Positions 26,676 through 34,859 of a DNA stretch of 64,000 nucleotides are shown piece after piece (position 1 is the stretch's first letter; every line of letters begins with the position of its first letter). The stretch comes from Butyrivibrio sp. MC2013. GTDB taxonomy: Bacteria > Bacillota > Clostridia > Lachnospirales > Lachnospiraceae. The notes below the pieces were generated by a model. It did no database searches. It saw nothing but the letters and a program-made list of their open reading frames with translations, and had not been told where the DNA came from. The translations under genes were made by a program, and so were the position numbers. The DNA lies in contig NZ_AUKE01000012.1 of assembly GCF_000424585.1 (NCBI RefSeq), forward strand, positions 60,368 through 124,367, in the 5' to 3' direction.

Positions 26676-27935
26676 TCATCCCTTAACCGCACCGGAGAGA
26701 CCTTCTACGTAGAATTTCTGAAGTGCGATAAACAGAATAACAATCGGTATTGATACAAGGACAGCACCAGCAGCAAACTGAGTGTAATATGCATCAATTC
26801 TTCTAAAATCAGTCATCCACTTAAGACCGATGGCTACAGTGTATGACTCCTGCTTGTCTCCAAGGAGCATGCTGGGGAAGATATAATCGCCCCAAGGTCC
26901 CATAAAGGAGGTCAGGATAGTGTAAATGATAATAGGTCTAGCAAGAGGGATTGTGATCCTGGTGAAGATCTGCAGTCTGGTAGCTCCGTCGATGATAGCT
27001 GCTTCGTCCAGTGATTTGGAGATAGTATCCATAAATCCTTTACAAATGTAATATCCCATTGCTGCTCCGGCTACATTAACGATGACCAGCGCTGCAAGGC
27101 TCTGAGTAAGTCCAAGCCCCTTTAAGATATTGTATACAGCGATCATGGACATGAAGCCTGGAAACATTCCAATGACCAGCATCACTCTCATAAGAGGCTG
27201 TCTCCATGAGAATCTGCATCTACTAAGTACATAGGATGTCATAAGAATGATGGTAGTTGTAAAAATACATGAGAAGATAGCTACTATAAAAGTATTGAGC
27301 CACCATTTTCCGAAAGGAACCACACTTGTGCGTGAGAAAAGCTTTGTAAAGTTGTCAAGAGTAAATCCCTTGGGAATAAAGTAGCCTACATAATATCCGC
27401 TCTCAGCCCTGAAAGCTGTAAGGATGATCCACACAATAGGGAAGAGCCAGATTATGCTAAGCCATGTCAGTACTATGTATCCGGCACTTATCTTGGCAAA
27501 GTTCATTGAAAGTACCAGGCTTACATAGGAAGACAGAAGCATCAGCCAAAAGCCAAATCCAAAATCCTTTACCATAAAGCCGCTTACAAGGCCTGAGCCT
27601 TCCAGCAGTGCCTTTGAGCCAAAGAGAAGCAGGCTGGATATTACTGCAGTAAGAACCGCAAAGGCAACCTGTACTCTGCTAAGTGCATAAGAAGGCTTAA
27701 ATGCGTTAACCAGTGCCATTGCAAAGCATCCAAGTCCGCCAACAAGCAGAAGCCCTGCAAATACGGGAAGCACACCGCTTCCGGATAAGAGCCTAAGCAC
27801 ATTAAAGCTGCCATTATCATCCGATGCATAGGGCATGAAGAGCGACAAAGCTGTAACTCCGGCCCCTGCAAGAGCAGGCATTCTAAATGATCTTTTTATC
27901 TGATAAGTTGTATCTCTGATTACTTCTTTCATCAC
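26676..27935 (-). CDS. Maltodextrin ABC transporter permease, MalG type with extra N-terminal membrane domain
   Basis: A 419-residue permease. The C-terminal 275 residues are a normal MalG-like unit, with WLFPIVWIILTAFRAE at its first helix and the coupling loop KSLDEAAIIDGATRLQIFTR (about 290-310). About 145 residues at the N-terminus form four additional hydrophobic helices not found in ordinary MalG proteins of roughly 280-300 residues. The start overlaps the stop of the malF-like gene by four bases (GTGA), or two codons later by ATG; a GAGGAGGG site precedes. It ends PIVILFIALQKFYVEGLSGAVKG, as MalG proteins do. Confidence 0.9.
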   Translation of the reverse strand: MMKEVIRDTTYQIKRSFRMPALAGAGVTALSLFMPYASDDNGSFNVLRLLSGSGVLPVFAGLLLVGGLGCFAMALVNAFKPSYALSRVQVAFAVLTAVISSLLLFGSKALLEGSGLVSGFMVKDFGFGFWLMLLSSYVSLVLSMNFAKISAGYIVLTWLSIIWLFPIVWIILTAFRAESGYYVGYFIPKGFTLDNFTKLFSRTSVVPFGKWWLNTFIVAIFSCIFTTTIILMTSYVLSRCRFSWRQPLMRVMLVIGMFPGFMSMIAVYNILKGLGLTQSLAALVIVNVAGAAMGYYICKGFMDTISKSLDEAAIIDGATRLQIFTRITIPLARPIIIYTILTSFMGPWGDYIFPSMLLGDKQESYTVAIGLKWMTDFRRIDAYYTQFAAGAVLVSIPIVILFIALQKFYVEGLSGAVKG

Positions 27936-29314
27936 ATGAATCCCTCCTCATTCTTTACAGCATTTGACCTGGTATAGGATATCAGTGAGAATGTAGCGGA
28001 GATAATAAATGATACGATACCGATAGTAGCAGCAAGGTTGTAGTCCTTACTATCCTTGGTCAGCTTATATAACCATGTTACAAGGAGGTCTGTACGTCCC
28101 GCACCCTTGTAGTACTCAAGTGTGTTGGGCTGACCTTCTGTAAGGAAGTAGATAACACCAAAGTTATTAAAATTACCTATCAGCTGAGTGATAAGATAAG
28201 GAGTGGTCACAAAGATCATATAGGGGAAGGTGATGTGAAGGAATGTCTTCACAGGGCCTGCACCATCTATATGAGCACTCTCATAAAGCTCAGCCGGAAT
28301 ATTCATAAGTATGCCCGTTACCATGATCATAGTTGAAGGAATGCCTATCCAAAGGTTAACAACTATAACTGTACATTTAGCCCAAAGGCCATCTGTAAGG
28401 AACGGAAGCGGTGAAGAGCTAAATCCCCATCCCTGAAGGAGTACGTTTACGATACCATTCTTACCAAGCATAGTACCCACAACCAGCAGAGAAATAAATA
28501 CAGGGATTGCCATTGTCATTACAAAAACTGTTCTCCACATCTTCTTAAGCTTGATGCCCTTGGAGTTGATGAGCATAGCCAGGAACATTCCAAGGAAGTA
28601 GCACGAAAATGTAGCAACAAAGCCCCAGATCAAAGTCCAGCCAAGTATAGGCCAGAATGTAGCAGAAAGCTTACCTGAGGAGGATGCCAAAGCCCTGAAG
28701 TTAGCCAGACCAACCCAGTCAAAAAGATTTCCGGGGGGCTGATGCTCAGCATCATAATTTGTGAATGCCATAAGGATCATATAGATCAGCGGCATTATGG
28801 TAAATACAAGGATTCCAAGAAGAGGGAATGTCATAAAACCAACATGGATGTTCTTGTTGGCAAGACTTTTTATGTCTTCGAGGAATGTAGGCACCTTACG
28901 TCCGGCTGTCTTAAGCCTGTGAGCTTCATAGCCAGATCTGATATTCAGGTACCAAAAGCCAAGGAACAATACAGTAATAACCGCTGTAACAACACCCCAA
29001 AGGAGGATCAGCATAGAGTTATCACCCTGTGTTACTACATATATTCCAAGCTTTTCATCCAGAGTCATGCCCTGCTGGTTTTCACCCAGTGTAGCAAGAG
29101 CTGCCAGATTATGAACGCCTGACATGATCATGTATACAATGTAAGCAATCTCTGTCAGCAAGAAAAGAATGCCCTTAACAATCTGTGAATTGCCTATATT
29201 ACCTGCCCCGAAGAGGATAAAGGAGAGCCTGCAAGGCAGGCCCCCCTCCTTAAATATATCTCCGAGGCTCTTTTTCATTACATTTTCACTTTTTTTCATA
29301 ATAGAAAGCCCCAT
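27932..29314 (-). CDS. Maltodextrin ABC transporter permease, MalF type
   Basis: A 460-residue permease. It has two or three N-terminal helices that precede the canonical MalF core, which starts near IHVGFMTFPLLGILVFTIMP. The coupling loop is PAELYESAHIDGAGPVKTFL (about 355-375). The N-terminal part (GGLPCRLSFILFGAGNIGNSQIVKGI) is typical of the long MalF proteins of clostridia. It pairs with the MalG-like permease encoded directly downstream with a four-base overlap. The start codon is uncertain: ATG at 29314, or the ATG five codons later. Confidence 0.9.
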   Translation of the reverse strand: MGLSIMKKSENVMKKSLGDIFKEGGLPCRLSFILFGAGNIGNSQIVKGILFLLTEIAYIVYMIMSGVHNLAALATLGENQQGMTLDEKLGIYVVTQGDNSMLILLWGVVTAVITVLFLGFWYLNIRSGYEAHRLKTAGRKVPTFLEDIKSLANKNIHVGFMTFPLLGILVFTIMPLIYMILMAFTNYDAEHQPPGNLFDWVGLANFRALASSSGKLSATFWPILGWTLIWGFVATFSCYFLGMFLAMLINSKGIKLKKMWRTVFVMTMAIPVFISLLVVGTMLGKNGIVNVLLQGWGFSSSPLPFLTDGLWAKCTVIVVNLWIGIPSTMIMVTGILMNIPAELYESAHIDGAGPVKTFLHITFPYMIFVTTPYLITQLIGNFNNFGVIYFLTEGQPNTLEYYKGAGRTDLLVTWLYKLTKDSKDYNLAATIGIVSFIISATFSLISYTRSNAVKNEEGFM

Positions 29315-29334
29315 TTTGCGTATTATAAGATCAA

Positions 29335-30630
29335 TTATTCAGCTGTGAGCTCATCAAGGATACCTGTTACTGTAGAATCAAGCATCTCCTGAAGGTTGTC
29401 CTTTGTAACCTCACCGTTGACCATGCCTGTACCAAGTGCTTCAACAGGTGACCAGTAGTTTGCGATCTGAGCGATAGAAGGCTGAGGTGTTGCATACTGT
29501 GTCTGGCCGATCAGAGCAACTGTTGCAGGATCTGCAGCGATCTCTGGATTCTCCTGAAGTGAAAGAACTGTAGGAGTCTGGCCATTGTTCTTGTAGTGTA
29601 CAAGCTGATTCTCTTCGTTAGCAAAGAACTCTGCAAGCTGCTGAGCTGCAAGAGGCTGAGCTGTGCTGGACTTAACTGCATAGCACTTGTAATCTGCGAA
29701 GTTGCTGAGCTGGCAATCCTTACCATCAATCTTGATTGTGGGAAGGGGAGCTGCTGCATAAGCATCGCCAAGAGCTTCCTTAACATCGTTAGATGCCCAT
29801 GTTCCAGAGCAAAGAGCTGCAAGCTTGCCGTCCTTCATCATAGAACCTGCAATACCATCCTCATCCTCAAGGTACTTAGGATTAGCGATCAGATCAAGAA
29901 CATACTCACCAGCCTTAATACCGTTTTCATTGTTCCATGTGCAATCTGTAGGATCTGTTCCATCTTCACCAAAGAGTGTGCAGCCAGCTGCATAGAAGAA
30001 GGACTCAAGATACCATGAGTTGTGTATTGTGAAGGAGAAGTTCTTAACATCAGCGCCAAGATCCTTTGCCATCATAGCGTCAAGAGACTTAACCTCTTCT
30101 TCTGTATACATATCCTTGTTGTAATACATGAAGAAAGAGTTGGGAGATGAAGGAATGCCGTAAAGCATATCATCCTTTGTGCAAGCTTCGATAGCACCTT
30201 CGCCGTAGAGACTCTTAACATTCTCAAGGTCGTAAGCGATAGGAAGAAGAAGACCTGCATTTGTCAGCTCCGGGATAGATCCGGAAGGGATCAGGAATAC
30301 GTCTGCAGCTGCATCAGCATCTGTTGTCAGAGAAGCGCCGGATTCGTCGATTCCTGTGATGGAGATATCGAATGTGATGTTGTATTCAGGATGAGCTTCG
30401 TCAAAAGCTGCACACATATCATTTGTGATATCCATATCTTCTTCAGGTGTCCATACCTTAAGAGTGATATCCTGTACTTCTGCTGTCTCATCTGCTGCAG
30501 CCTGATCAGCTGTAACTTCAGCTGACTGTGCCTCACCTGAAGATGCAGACTCAGTGCCTGAGCTGGAGCATCCCGCAGCAAAAGCCATCATAGAAGCCAT
30601 AACCAGTGCCAAAACCTTTTTTCTTTTCAT
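29335..30630 (-). CDS. Maltodextrin-binding lipoprotein (MalE/SBP_bac_1 type)
   Basis: A 431-residue binding protein. The signal peptide ends with an AAGC lipobox (Cys about 21). After a short Ser/Ala/Glu linker, the mature domain begins at ITLKVWTPEEDMDITNDMCA and includes PEYNITFDISITG, AADVFLIPSG and LLPIAYDLENVKSLYG, the pattern of maltose-binding proteins. It is the first gene of the operon malE-malF-malG-GH31-GH13, with a GGAGGG site at its start and a LacI-type operator candidate 30 bases before the start. The operon encodes no ATPase. Confidence 0.92.
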   Translation of the reverse strand: MKRKKVLALVMASMMAFAAGCSSSGTESASSGEAQSAEVTADQAAADETAEVQDITLKVWTPEEDMDITNDMCAAFDEAHPEYNITFDISITGIDESGASLTTDADAAADVFLIPSGSIPELTNAGLLLPIAYDLENVKSLYGEGAIEACTKDDMLYGIPSSPNSFFMYYNKDMYTEEEVKSLDAMMAKDLGADVKNFSFTIHNSWYLESFFYAAGCTLFGEDGTDPTDCTWNNENGIKAGEYVLDLIANPKYLEDEDGIAGSMMKDGKLAALCSGTWASNDVKEALGDAYAAAPLPTIKIDGKDCQLSNFADYKCYAVKSSTAQPLAAQQLAEFFANEENQLVHYKNNGQTPTVLSLQENPEIAADPATVALIGQTQYATPQPSIAQIANYWSPVEALGTGMVNGEVTKDNLQEMLDSTVTGILDELTAE

Positions 30631-30659
30631 TTGTTTCCCTCCAAAAAAATTTGAATTGC

Positions 30660-30675
30660 GGTTAAGCGGTAAACC
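30660..30675. promoter_or_regulatory. LacI-family operator candidate upstream of malE-like gene
   Basis: The 16-bp near-palindrome GGTTAAGCGGTAAACC has a central CG, as LacI-family operators do. It matches the perfect-armed site at 33647-33662 at 14 of 16 positions when both are read on the strand giving GGTTxxxCGGTAAACC. It lies between the promoter region and start of the maltodextrin operon. Confidence 0.7.
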
Positions 30676-30791
30676 TTACAAAAGAATCATATGACCACAG
30701 CGAGGTAATGTCAATAACTTATTTCATTTTCATAATTACCGACAAATCAGTCCATGTATAATTGTGCATATCTTACAACAAAATACAAAAA

Positions 30792-30826
30792 ATCAACAGC
30801 ATTTCGCCTCCTGAAATACTGTTGAT
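30792..30826 (-). terminator. Rho-independent terminator of the LacI regulator gene
   Basis: ATCAACAG and ATTTC pair with GAAAT and CTGTTGAT around a 7-base loop (8 plus 5 bp with one mismatch). TTTTTTGTATTTTG follows on the minus strand. Confidence 0.8.
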
Positions 30827-30887
30827 CTTATCGATACATTATTCAATTAAGTTAAAAAACGGCCATTTCAGTTAATCCCTTAACTCA

Positions 30888-31895
30888 TCATATAGACTTG
30901 ACCGACTGTCTCTCAACAATCTCAACATCCACATGTTCATTGGTCACGATCTTCTTATCCTCAGTTATCATGTCAAAGAGGACTTTTGCTGACAACTCTG
31001 CTTTTTCCCTTATATTCTGTGAAACAGTTGTTAGCTGCGGATTGGAATAACTGCAAGCAGGTATATTATCAAAGCCAACTACAGATATATCATCAGGCAC
31101 TATCACGCCGGTACGTCTCAGCCCATCCATAATACCAAATGCAAGGATATCTGACATACAAACAACAGCAGTATACTTAACGGATGAAAAAGCAATCTTT
31201 TCTCCCAGCTTAACTCCCTGTTCAAAAGATGTCATCCCAACAAAGCAGTTCTGCTCGCTTACTTCAATGCCTTTCTCTGTGCAAGCATCAAGAAAGCCCT
31301 TATATCGTTCATTGATAACGCCAGGGTCATTATAATCCGGGCCCGCCCAGGCAATGCTCGTATGGCCGCGCCCAATCAGATATCTTGTGGCAAGATACCC
31401 ACCCTTGTAGTCGTTGATCCCAACATTGGCAATAGGCAGATCTGAAGCATAGGTATCAATATATACTGCAGGACAGTCCAACTTGGGAACTATCTCCTCA
31501 ACCTCATCCTTGTACGCACCAAGAAATATGATTCCATCCACATTCCAGGATAAAAACAGCGGGATAACTTCTCTGCATGCACCTACGCAACGGATCATCA
31601 TATAGTATCCCCTGTTTCTTATCTCCCTTTCTAGACAGGACATTATCTCAGTATAATACGGACTTTCGGAAAAATACTGTCCATCTCCCAAATCCGGCAA
31701 TACCACCGCAATAATGCGGCTTTTTTTGGCCGCAAGGCTCCTGGCCGTAGCGTTGGGATGATAGTTTCTAGCATCGATAATCTTATTTACTTTCTCAATA
31801 GTCTCTTTGGAAACCTTTCTGTAATTTCCATTGATAACATTCGAAACCGTAACAGTACTTACTCCGGCCTCTTTTGCTATGTCTTTTAATGTCAT
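30888..31895 (-). CDS. LacI-family transcriptional regulator of the maltodextrin genes
   Basis: A 335-residue LacI/PurR-type repressor. Residues 1-50 hold the helix-turn-helix (MTLKDIAKEAGVSTVTVSNV) and hinge helix (NATARSLAAKKS). The rest is a periplasmic-binding-like ligand domain (DGIIFLGAYKDEVEEIVPKL, GYLATRYLIGRGHTSIAWAG, DDISVVGFDNIPACSYSNPQ). The ATG at 31895 sits right after GGGGAG; an in-frame GTG four codons earlier would place the ribosome site inside the gene. It lies between the transport operon and the amylase gene, each of which has a matching operator, so it is the probable maltose-responsive repressor. Confidence 0.92.
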   Translation of the reverse strand: MTLKDIAKEAGVSTVTVSNVINGNYRKVSKETIEKVNKIIDARNYHPNATARSLAAKKSRIIAVVLPDLGDGQYFSESPYYTEIMSCLEREIRNRGYYMMIRCVGACREVIPLFLSWNVDGIIFLGAYKDEVEEIVPKLDCPAVYIDTYASDLPIANVGINDYKGGYLATRYLIGRGHTSIAWAGPDYNDPGVINERYKGFLDACTEKGIEVSEQNCFVGMTSFEQGVKLGEKIAFSSVKYTAVVCMSDILAFGIMDGLRRTGVIVPDDISVVGFDNIPACSYSNPQLTTVSQNIREKAELSAKVLFDMITEDKKIVTNEHVDVEIVERQSVKSI

Positions 31896-31976
31896 GTCAC
31901 TCCCCACATTTATCTGTTAGTGTAAAGACAGCAGGAAAGAGCCGCTCTTCCTGACCATCTTTATCATTATACATCA

Positions 31977-33554
31977 TCAGTCCTGAATTATCACAAATTC
32001 CCAAGGATCCATAAGATTATCTTCCAGGCTGTCAAAGCTATCATCAGCCTTTTTCTCTCCCACGTAGTGGAGAAGGCAAGTGTCAGAAGCATCTATTACA
32101 GAGCTAATATCTGTCTCCTGCTCTCTCTTTGACAAGTTCAAAATGCACTTTATACTGTTGTCTCCAAGTGTTCTATGGAAAATAAGCACATTTCTGTTAT
32201 CTGAGTCATCAAATTCCATTACTGCGCCATAACTTCCTGCATAAAGAGCCTCGTTTTCTGTTCTTATCTTTGCAAGCTCTGTCAATAGTTCTCTATAGGA
32301 ATGGTCGCTCTCCCATTCAATGAGATCTTTTTCCATAAATGAAAGTGCCTTCATTCCGCCTTCTTCGTCTCCGGAATATACAAGGGGCACTCCCTCAGAT
32401 GTAAATGTCAAAGCATACATTGCTGCAGCACCGTCAAAACCATAGCCTGTCTCCAGGGTATATTCATAGGAATTCTTGTCATGATTATCAGTAAAATTCA
32501 TGGCAAAGGTTCCTTCCTGCATCTTGGGCTGGAGGTAGTATTTAAGCTTATCTGCGGTCTTGCTGTCATGACCCACCTGGATTATGGAATCATAAAGATT
32601 CCAGTTATAGTTAGAATCAAACGCACTATCCAGAAGCGAAGGCACTAGATTGTCTTCAGCCAACATATACAGTGCGCTTCTGCTGCTATCTTCAAGTATC
32701 TCTCCTGCATCTTCAAGGCAGGGAAGACCTTCCTCAAGATCCTTTTCCAAGCGGGCTCTCTTGGCCTCTTCCAAAACAGGCCTTGCACTCTCCCAGAAAT
32801 CGACAGGTACGCCTGTTGCATAATCACATCTAAAGCCGTCAATATCCGCATTATCAATCCAGTATTTCATGCAGTCTATCATTTCCGCACGCATTTCTTC
32901 ATTGTCATAATTAAGATCTGCAACGTCCGGCCACCCCATTCCCTCAGGCGAAATCACTTCGCCCTTGGAATTCTGTGTATACCAGTCCGGATGCTCACTT
33001 ATCCAGCTGCAATCCCAGCCGGTATGATTGGCAACCCAATCCATCAAAACAGTAAAGCCCATAGCATGCGCCTCATCAACCAACGCAATGAAATCCTCTT
33101 TGCTGCCAAATTCAGGGTTGATCTCTCTGTAATCTGTGATTGAGTAATAAGAACCTAAAGACCCCGAGCGATTAGTCTCAGAAATAGGATGAACAGGCAT
33201 AAACCATAAAGTATTGATACCCATGTCCTTAAGTTCTTGCAGATGTGGCCTGAAGGCATTAAATGTACCTTCTTCACTATACTGCCTGATATTGACTTCA
33301 TAGACGACCATTTTACCGGTCCAGGCCGGAAGCTTACGAGTGGGTTCCTGCACCTCATCCTGGTCATCTGTGCTAGCAGCGTCTTGCGCGTCAGCAACTT
33401 CCTGCTTAGCGCTTTCATTATCAGCTTCTTCATGACCGCTATTAGCACCGCATCCTGTCATTACAAGCGCAGCACAGCTCACTGCCACTACAAGATTTGT
33501 GAAACAGCCGGATATGATACCGGCATCTTTTGACATTATCTTTTTTATAAACAT
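31977..33554 (-). CDS. Cell-surface GH13 alpha-amylase lipoprotein
   Basis: A 525-residue lipoprotein. The signal peptide ends at a MTGC lipobox and is followed by an acidic linker of about 45 residues. The GH13 barrel starts at MVVYEVNIRQYSEEGTF. Visible catalytic motifs are DIDGFRCDYATGVP (nucleophile Asp), MLAEDN (acid/base Glu) and NFTDNHDKNSYEYT (transition-state Asp). It should trim starch or maltodextrins at the cell surface for the MalEFG-like importer. The chosen ATG at 33554 has an AAAGGAAT site; a start 12 codons earlier would add charged residues before the signal peptide. The second LacI-type operator lies 93 bases upstream. Confidence 0.9.
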   Translation of the reverse strand: MFIKKIMSKDAGIISGCFTNLVVAVSCAALVMTGCGANSGHEEADNESAKQEVADAQDAASTDDQDEVQEPTRKLPAWTGKMVVYEVNIRQYSEEGTFNAFRPHLQELKDMGINTLWFMPVHPISETNRSGSLGSYYSITDYREINPEFGSKEDFIALVDEAHAMGFTVLMDWVANHTGWDCSWISEHPDWYTQNSKGEVISPEGMGWPDVADLNYDNEEMRAEMIDCMKYWIDNADIDGFRCDYATGVPVDFWESARPVLEEAKRARLEKDLEEGLPCLEDAGEILEDSSRSALYMLAEDNLVPSLLDSAFDSNYNWNLYDSIIQVGHDSKTADKLKYYLQPKMQEGTFAMNFTDNHDKNSYEYTLETGYGFDGAAAMYALTFTSEGVPLVYSGDEEGGMKALSFMEKDLIEWESDHSYRELLTELAKIRTENEALYAGSYGAVMEFDDSDNRNVLIFHRTLGDNSIKCILNLSKREQETDISSVIDASDTCLLHYVGEKKADDSFDSLEDNLMDPWEFVIIQD

Positions 33555-33646
33555 CCCTATATTCCTTTCGAATAAAAAACGAAAGAGCAAATACAGCTCT
33601 TGCTCTCATGAATATGTAGCTTTGCTTCATTGATCCAAAGAATATA

Positions 33647-33662
33647 GGTTTACCGTTAAACC
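33647..33662. promoter_or_regulatory. LacI-family operator candidate upstream of amylase gene
   Basis: GGTTTACCGTTAAACC has perfect 6-bp arms around a CG-containing centre. It is the better of two matching sites (see 30660-30675) and lies in the promoter region of the minus-strand amylase gene. Confidence 0.75.
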
Positions 33663-33707
33663 GTTTTAAGTGTATCAAGCCTTTGCAAAAGAGTCAATAA
33701 AAAAGTC

Positions 33708-33736
33708 TTGACATATTAGATTGCACGCAATATAAT
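33708..33736 (+). promoter_or_regulatory. Consensus sigma-70 promoter of the glutathione peroxidase gene with palindrome in the spacer
   Basis: TTGACA (33708-33713) and TATAAT (33731-33736) are both perfect and separated by 17 bases. The spacer contains ATTGCACGCAAT (33720-33731), a perfect 5-bp inverted repeat with a 2-base centre that touches the -10 box, a good position for a repressor. Confidence 0.85.
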
Positions 33737-33794
33737 TTAGCCATAACAACAACCGTTCTGTTGAAGCAATACGCTTCAGATAAGGAGAAATAAT

Positions 33795-34337
33795 ATGAGT
33801 TTCTACGATTATAGCGTTACCAATACCAAAAACGAAGAGATCTCTATGAGAGACTATGAAGGCAAGGTTGTGATGGTAGTTAATACCGCCACAGGATGTG
33901 GTTTTACTCCTCAGTACGAAGATATTGAGAAGATTTATGAAGAGTTCCATGACCAGGGCTTTGAAGTCATAGATATACCCTGCAACCAATTCGCAGGCCA
34001 GACTCCCGGAACAGATGAAGAGATCCATGAGTTCTGCACTCTCAAATACAATACACAGTTCCCCCAGATGAAAAAGTCTGATGTGAATGGAGATTCTCAG
34101 CTTCCCCTTTATACATACCTCAAGAGCCAGAAGGGATTCGAGGGCTTTGGCAAAGGAGCAAAGGCTTTGGCCATGTCTGCAATGCTCAAGGCAATCGACA
34201 AAAACTATAAGAATAATCCCGACATCAAATGGAATTTCACCAAGTTCATCATAGACAGGAGCGGAAATGTTGTCGCTCGTTTTGAGCCCAACAATGATAT
34301 GAAAGCCGTTAGAGACTGCATCGCTTCTCTCATCTGA
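33795..34337 (+). CDS. Glutathione peroxidase family (thiol peroxidase, cysteine form)
   Basis: A 180-residue cytoplasmic peroxidase. The active-site loop NTATGCGFTPQY (about 30-41) has Cys in place of selenocysteine. The catalytic glutamine stretch is IPCNQFAGQTPG (about 69-80), and the last of the conserved residues is in DIKWNFTKFIIDRSG. The family reduces hydrogen or lipid hydroperoxides; cysteine forms in bacteria usually draw electrons from thioredoxin, and a thioredoxin gene lies 4.7 kb away. AAGGAGAAATA precedes the ATG. It is monocistronic, with its own consensus promoter and terminator. Confidence 0.94.
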   Translation: MSFYDYSVTNTKNEEISMRDYEGKVVMVVNTATGCGFTPQYEDIEKIYEEFHDQGFEVIDIPCNQFAGQTPGTDEEIHEFCTLKYNTQFPQMKKSDVNGDSQLPLYTYLKSQKGFEGFGKGAKALAMSAMLKAIDKNYKNNPDIKWNFTKFIIDRSGNVVARFEPNNDMKAVRDCIASLI

Positions 34338-34448
34338 TCATATGTATATTCATAGCCGGGCCCGGCTACATCCTATATGATCTCACATATTGCGACCGGC
34401 AAATGGATCTGCAATCAAATACTCTTTCACTTGCCGGTTTTATTTATC

Positions 34449-34492
34449 AAAAGGTGATCGCGTAACAGATATCTGTTATTCGATCACCTTTT
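34449..34492. terminator. Bidirectional terminator between peroxidase and barstar genes
   Basis: A 12-bp outer stem (AAAAGGTGATCG with CGATCACCTTTT) encloses a second palindrome, TAACAGA/TCTGTTA. T-rich sequence follows on the plus strand and lies at the end of the converging barstar gene. Confidence 0.85.
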
Positions 34493-34494
34493 TG

Positions 34495-34773
34495 TTATTC
34501 AATCAATATACGCAAGTGGGGATTCTCCTGCACTGCCTTACTGAGAACAGTGACTGTATTATAAGCATAATCATTAGTAGATATATACTCTATGCTATCT
34601 CTTTCCAGGACAATATCCACATCTCTTGCATATTCCGACAGGCAGTCATAGAGACTATCCAGGTTGCCGCCAAAATAATCCGGAAGTGACCATATTTCGT
34701 CCATATATACCGCCATAGAATTCTTATCTATGACCCTGGTCATATCAAGTTCAATTCTGCTCGCATCTCTCAT
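34495..34773 (-). CDS. Barstar-family ribonuclease inhibitor
   Basis: A 92-residue protein of the barstar family. The diagnostic stretch WSLPDYFGGNLDSLYDCLSE (about 28-47) corresponds to the barnase-binding helix and loop of barstar, with the conserved Gly-Asn-Leu-Asp. It should bind and block the barnase-like RNase encoded just upstream (86 bases between them), protecting the cell from any toxin that fails to leave the cytoplasm. A GAGGACAG site precedes the start. Acidic overall, as expected. Confidence 0.9.
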   Translation of the reverse strand: MRDASRIELDMTRVIDKNSMAVYMDEIWSLPDYFGGNLDSLYDCLSEYARDVDIVLERDSIEYISTNDYAYNTVTVLSKAVQENPHLRILIE

Positions 34774-34859
34774 ATCTGTCCTCTATGATAGTTCATTGCT
34801 TTTGTTAACAGTAACCCCCCAAGCCGGTTCAAGTGGATCAAGCTGTTTATATCACAGAC

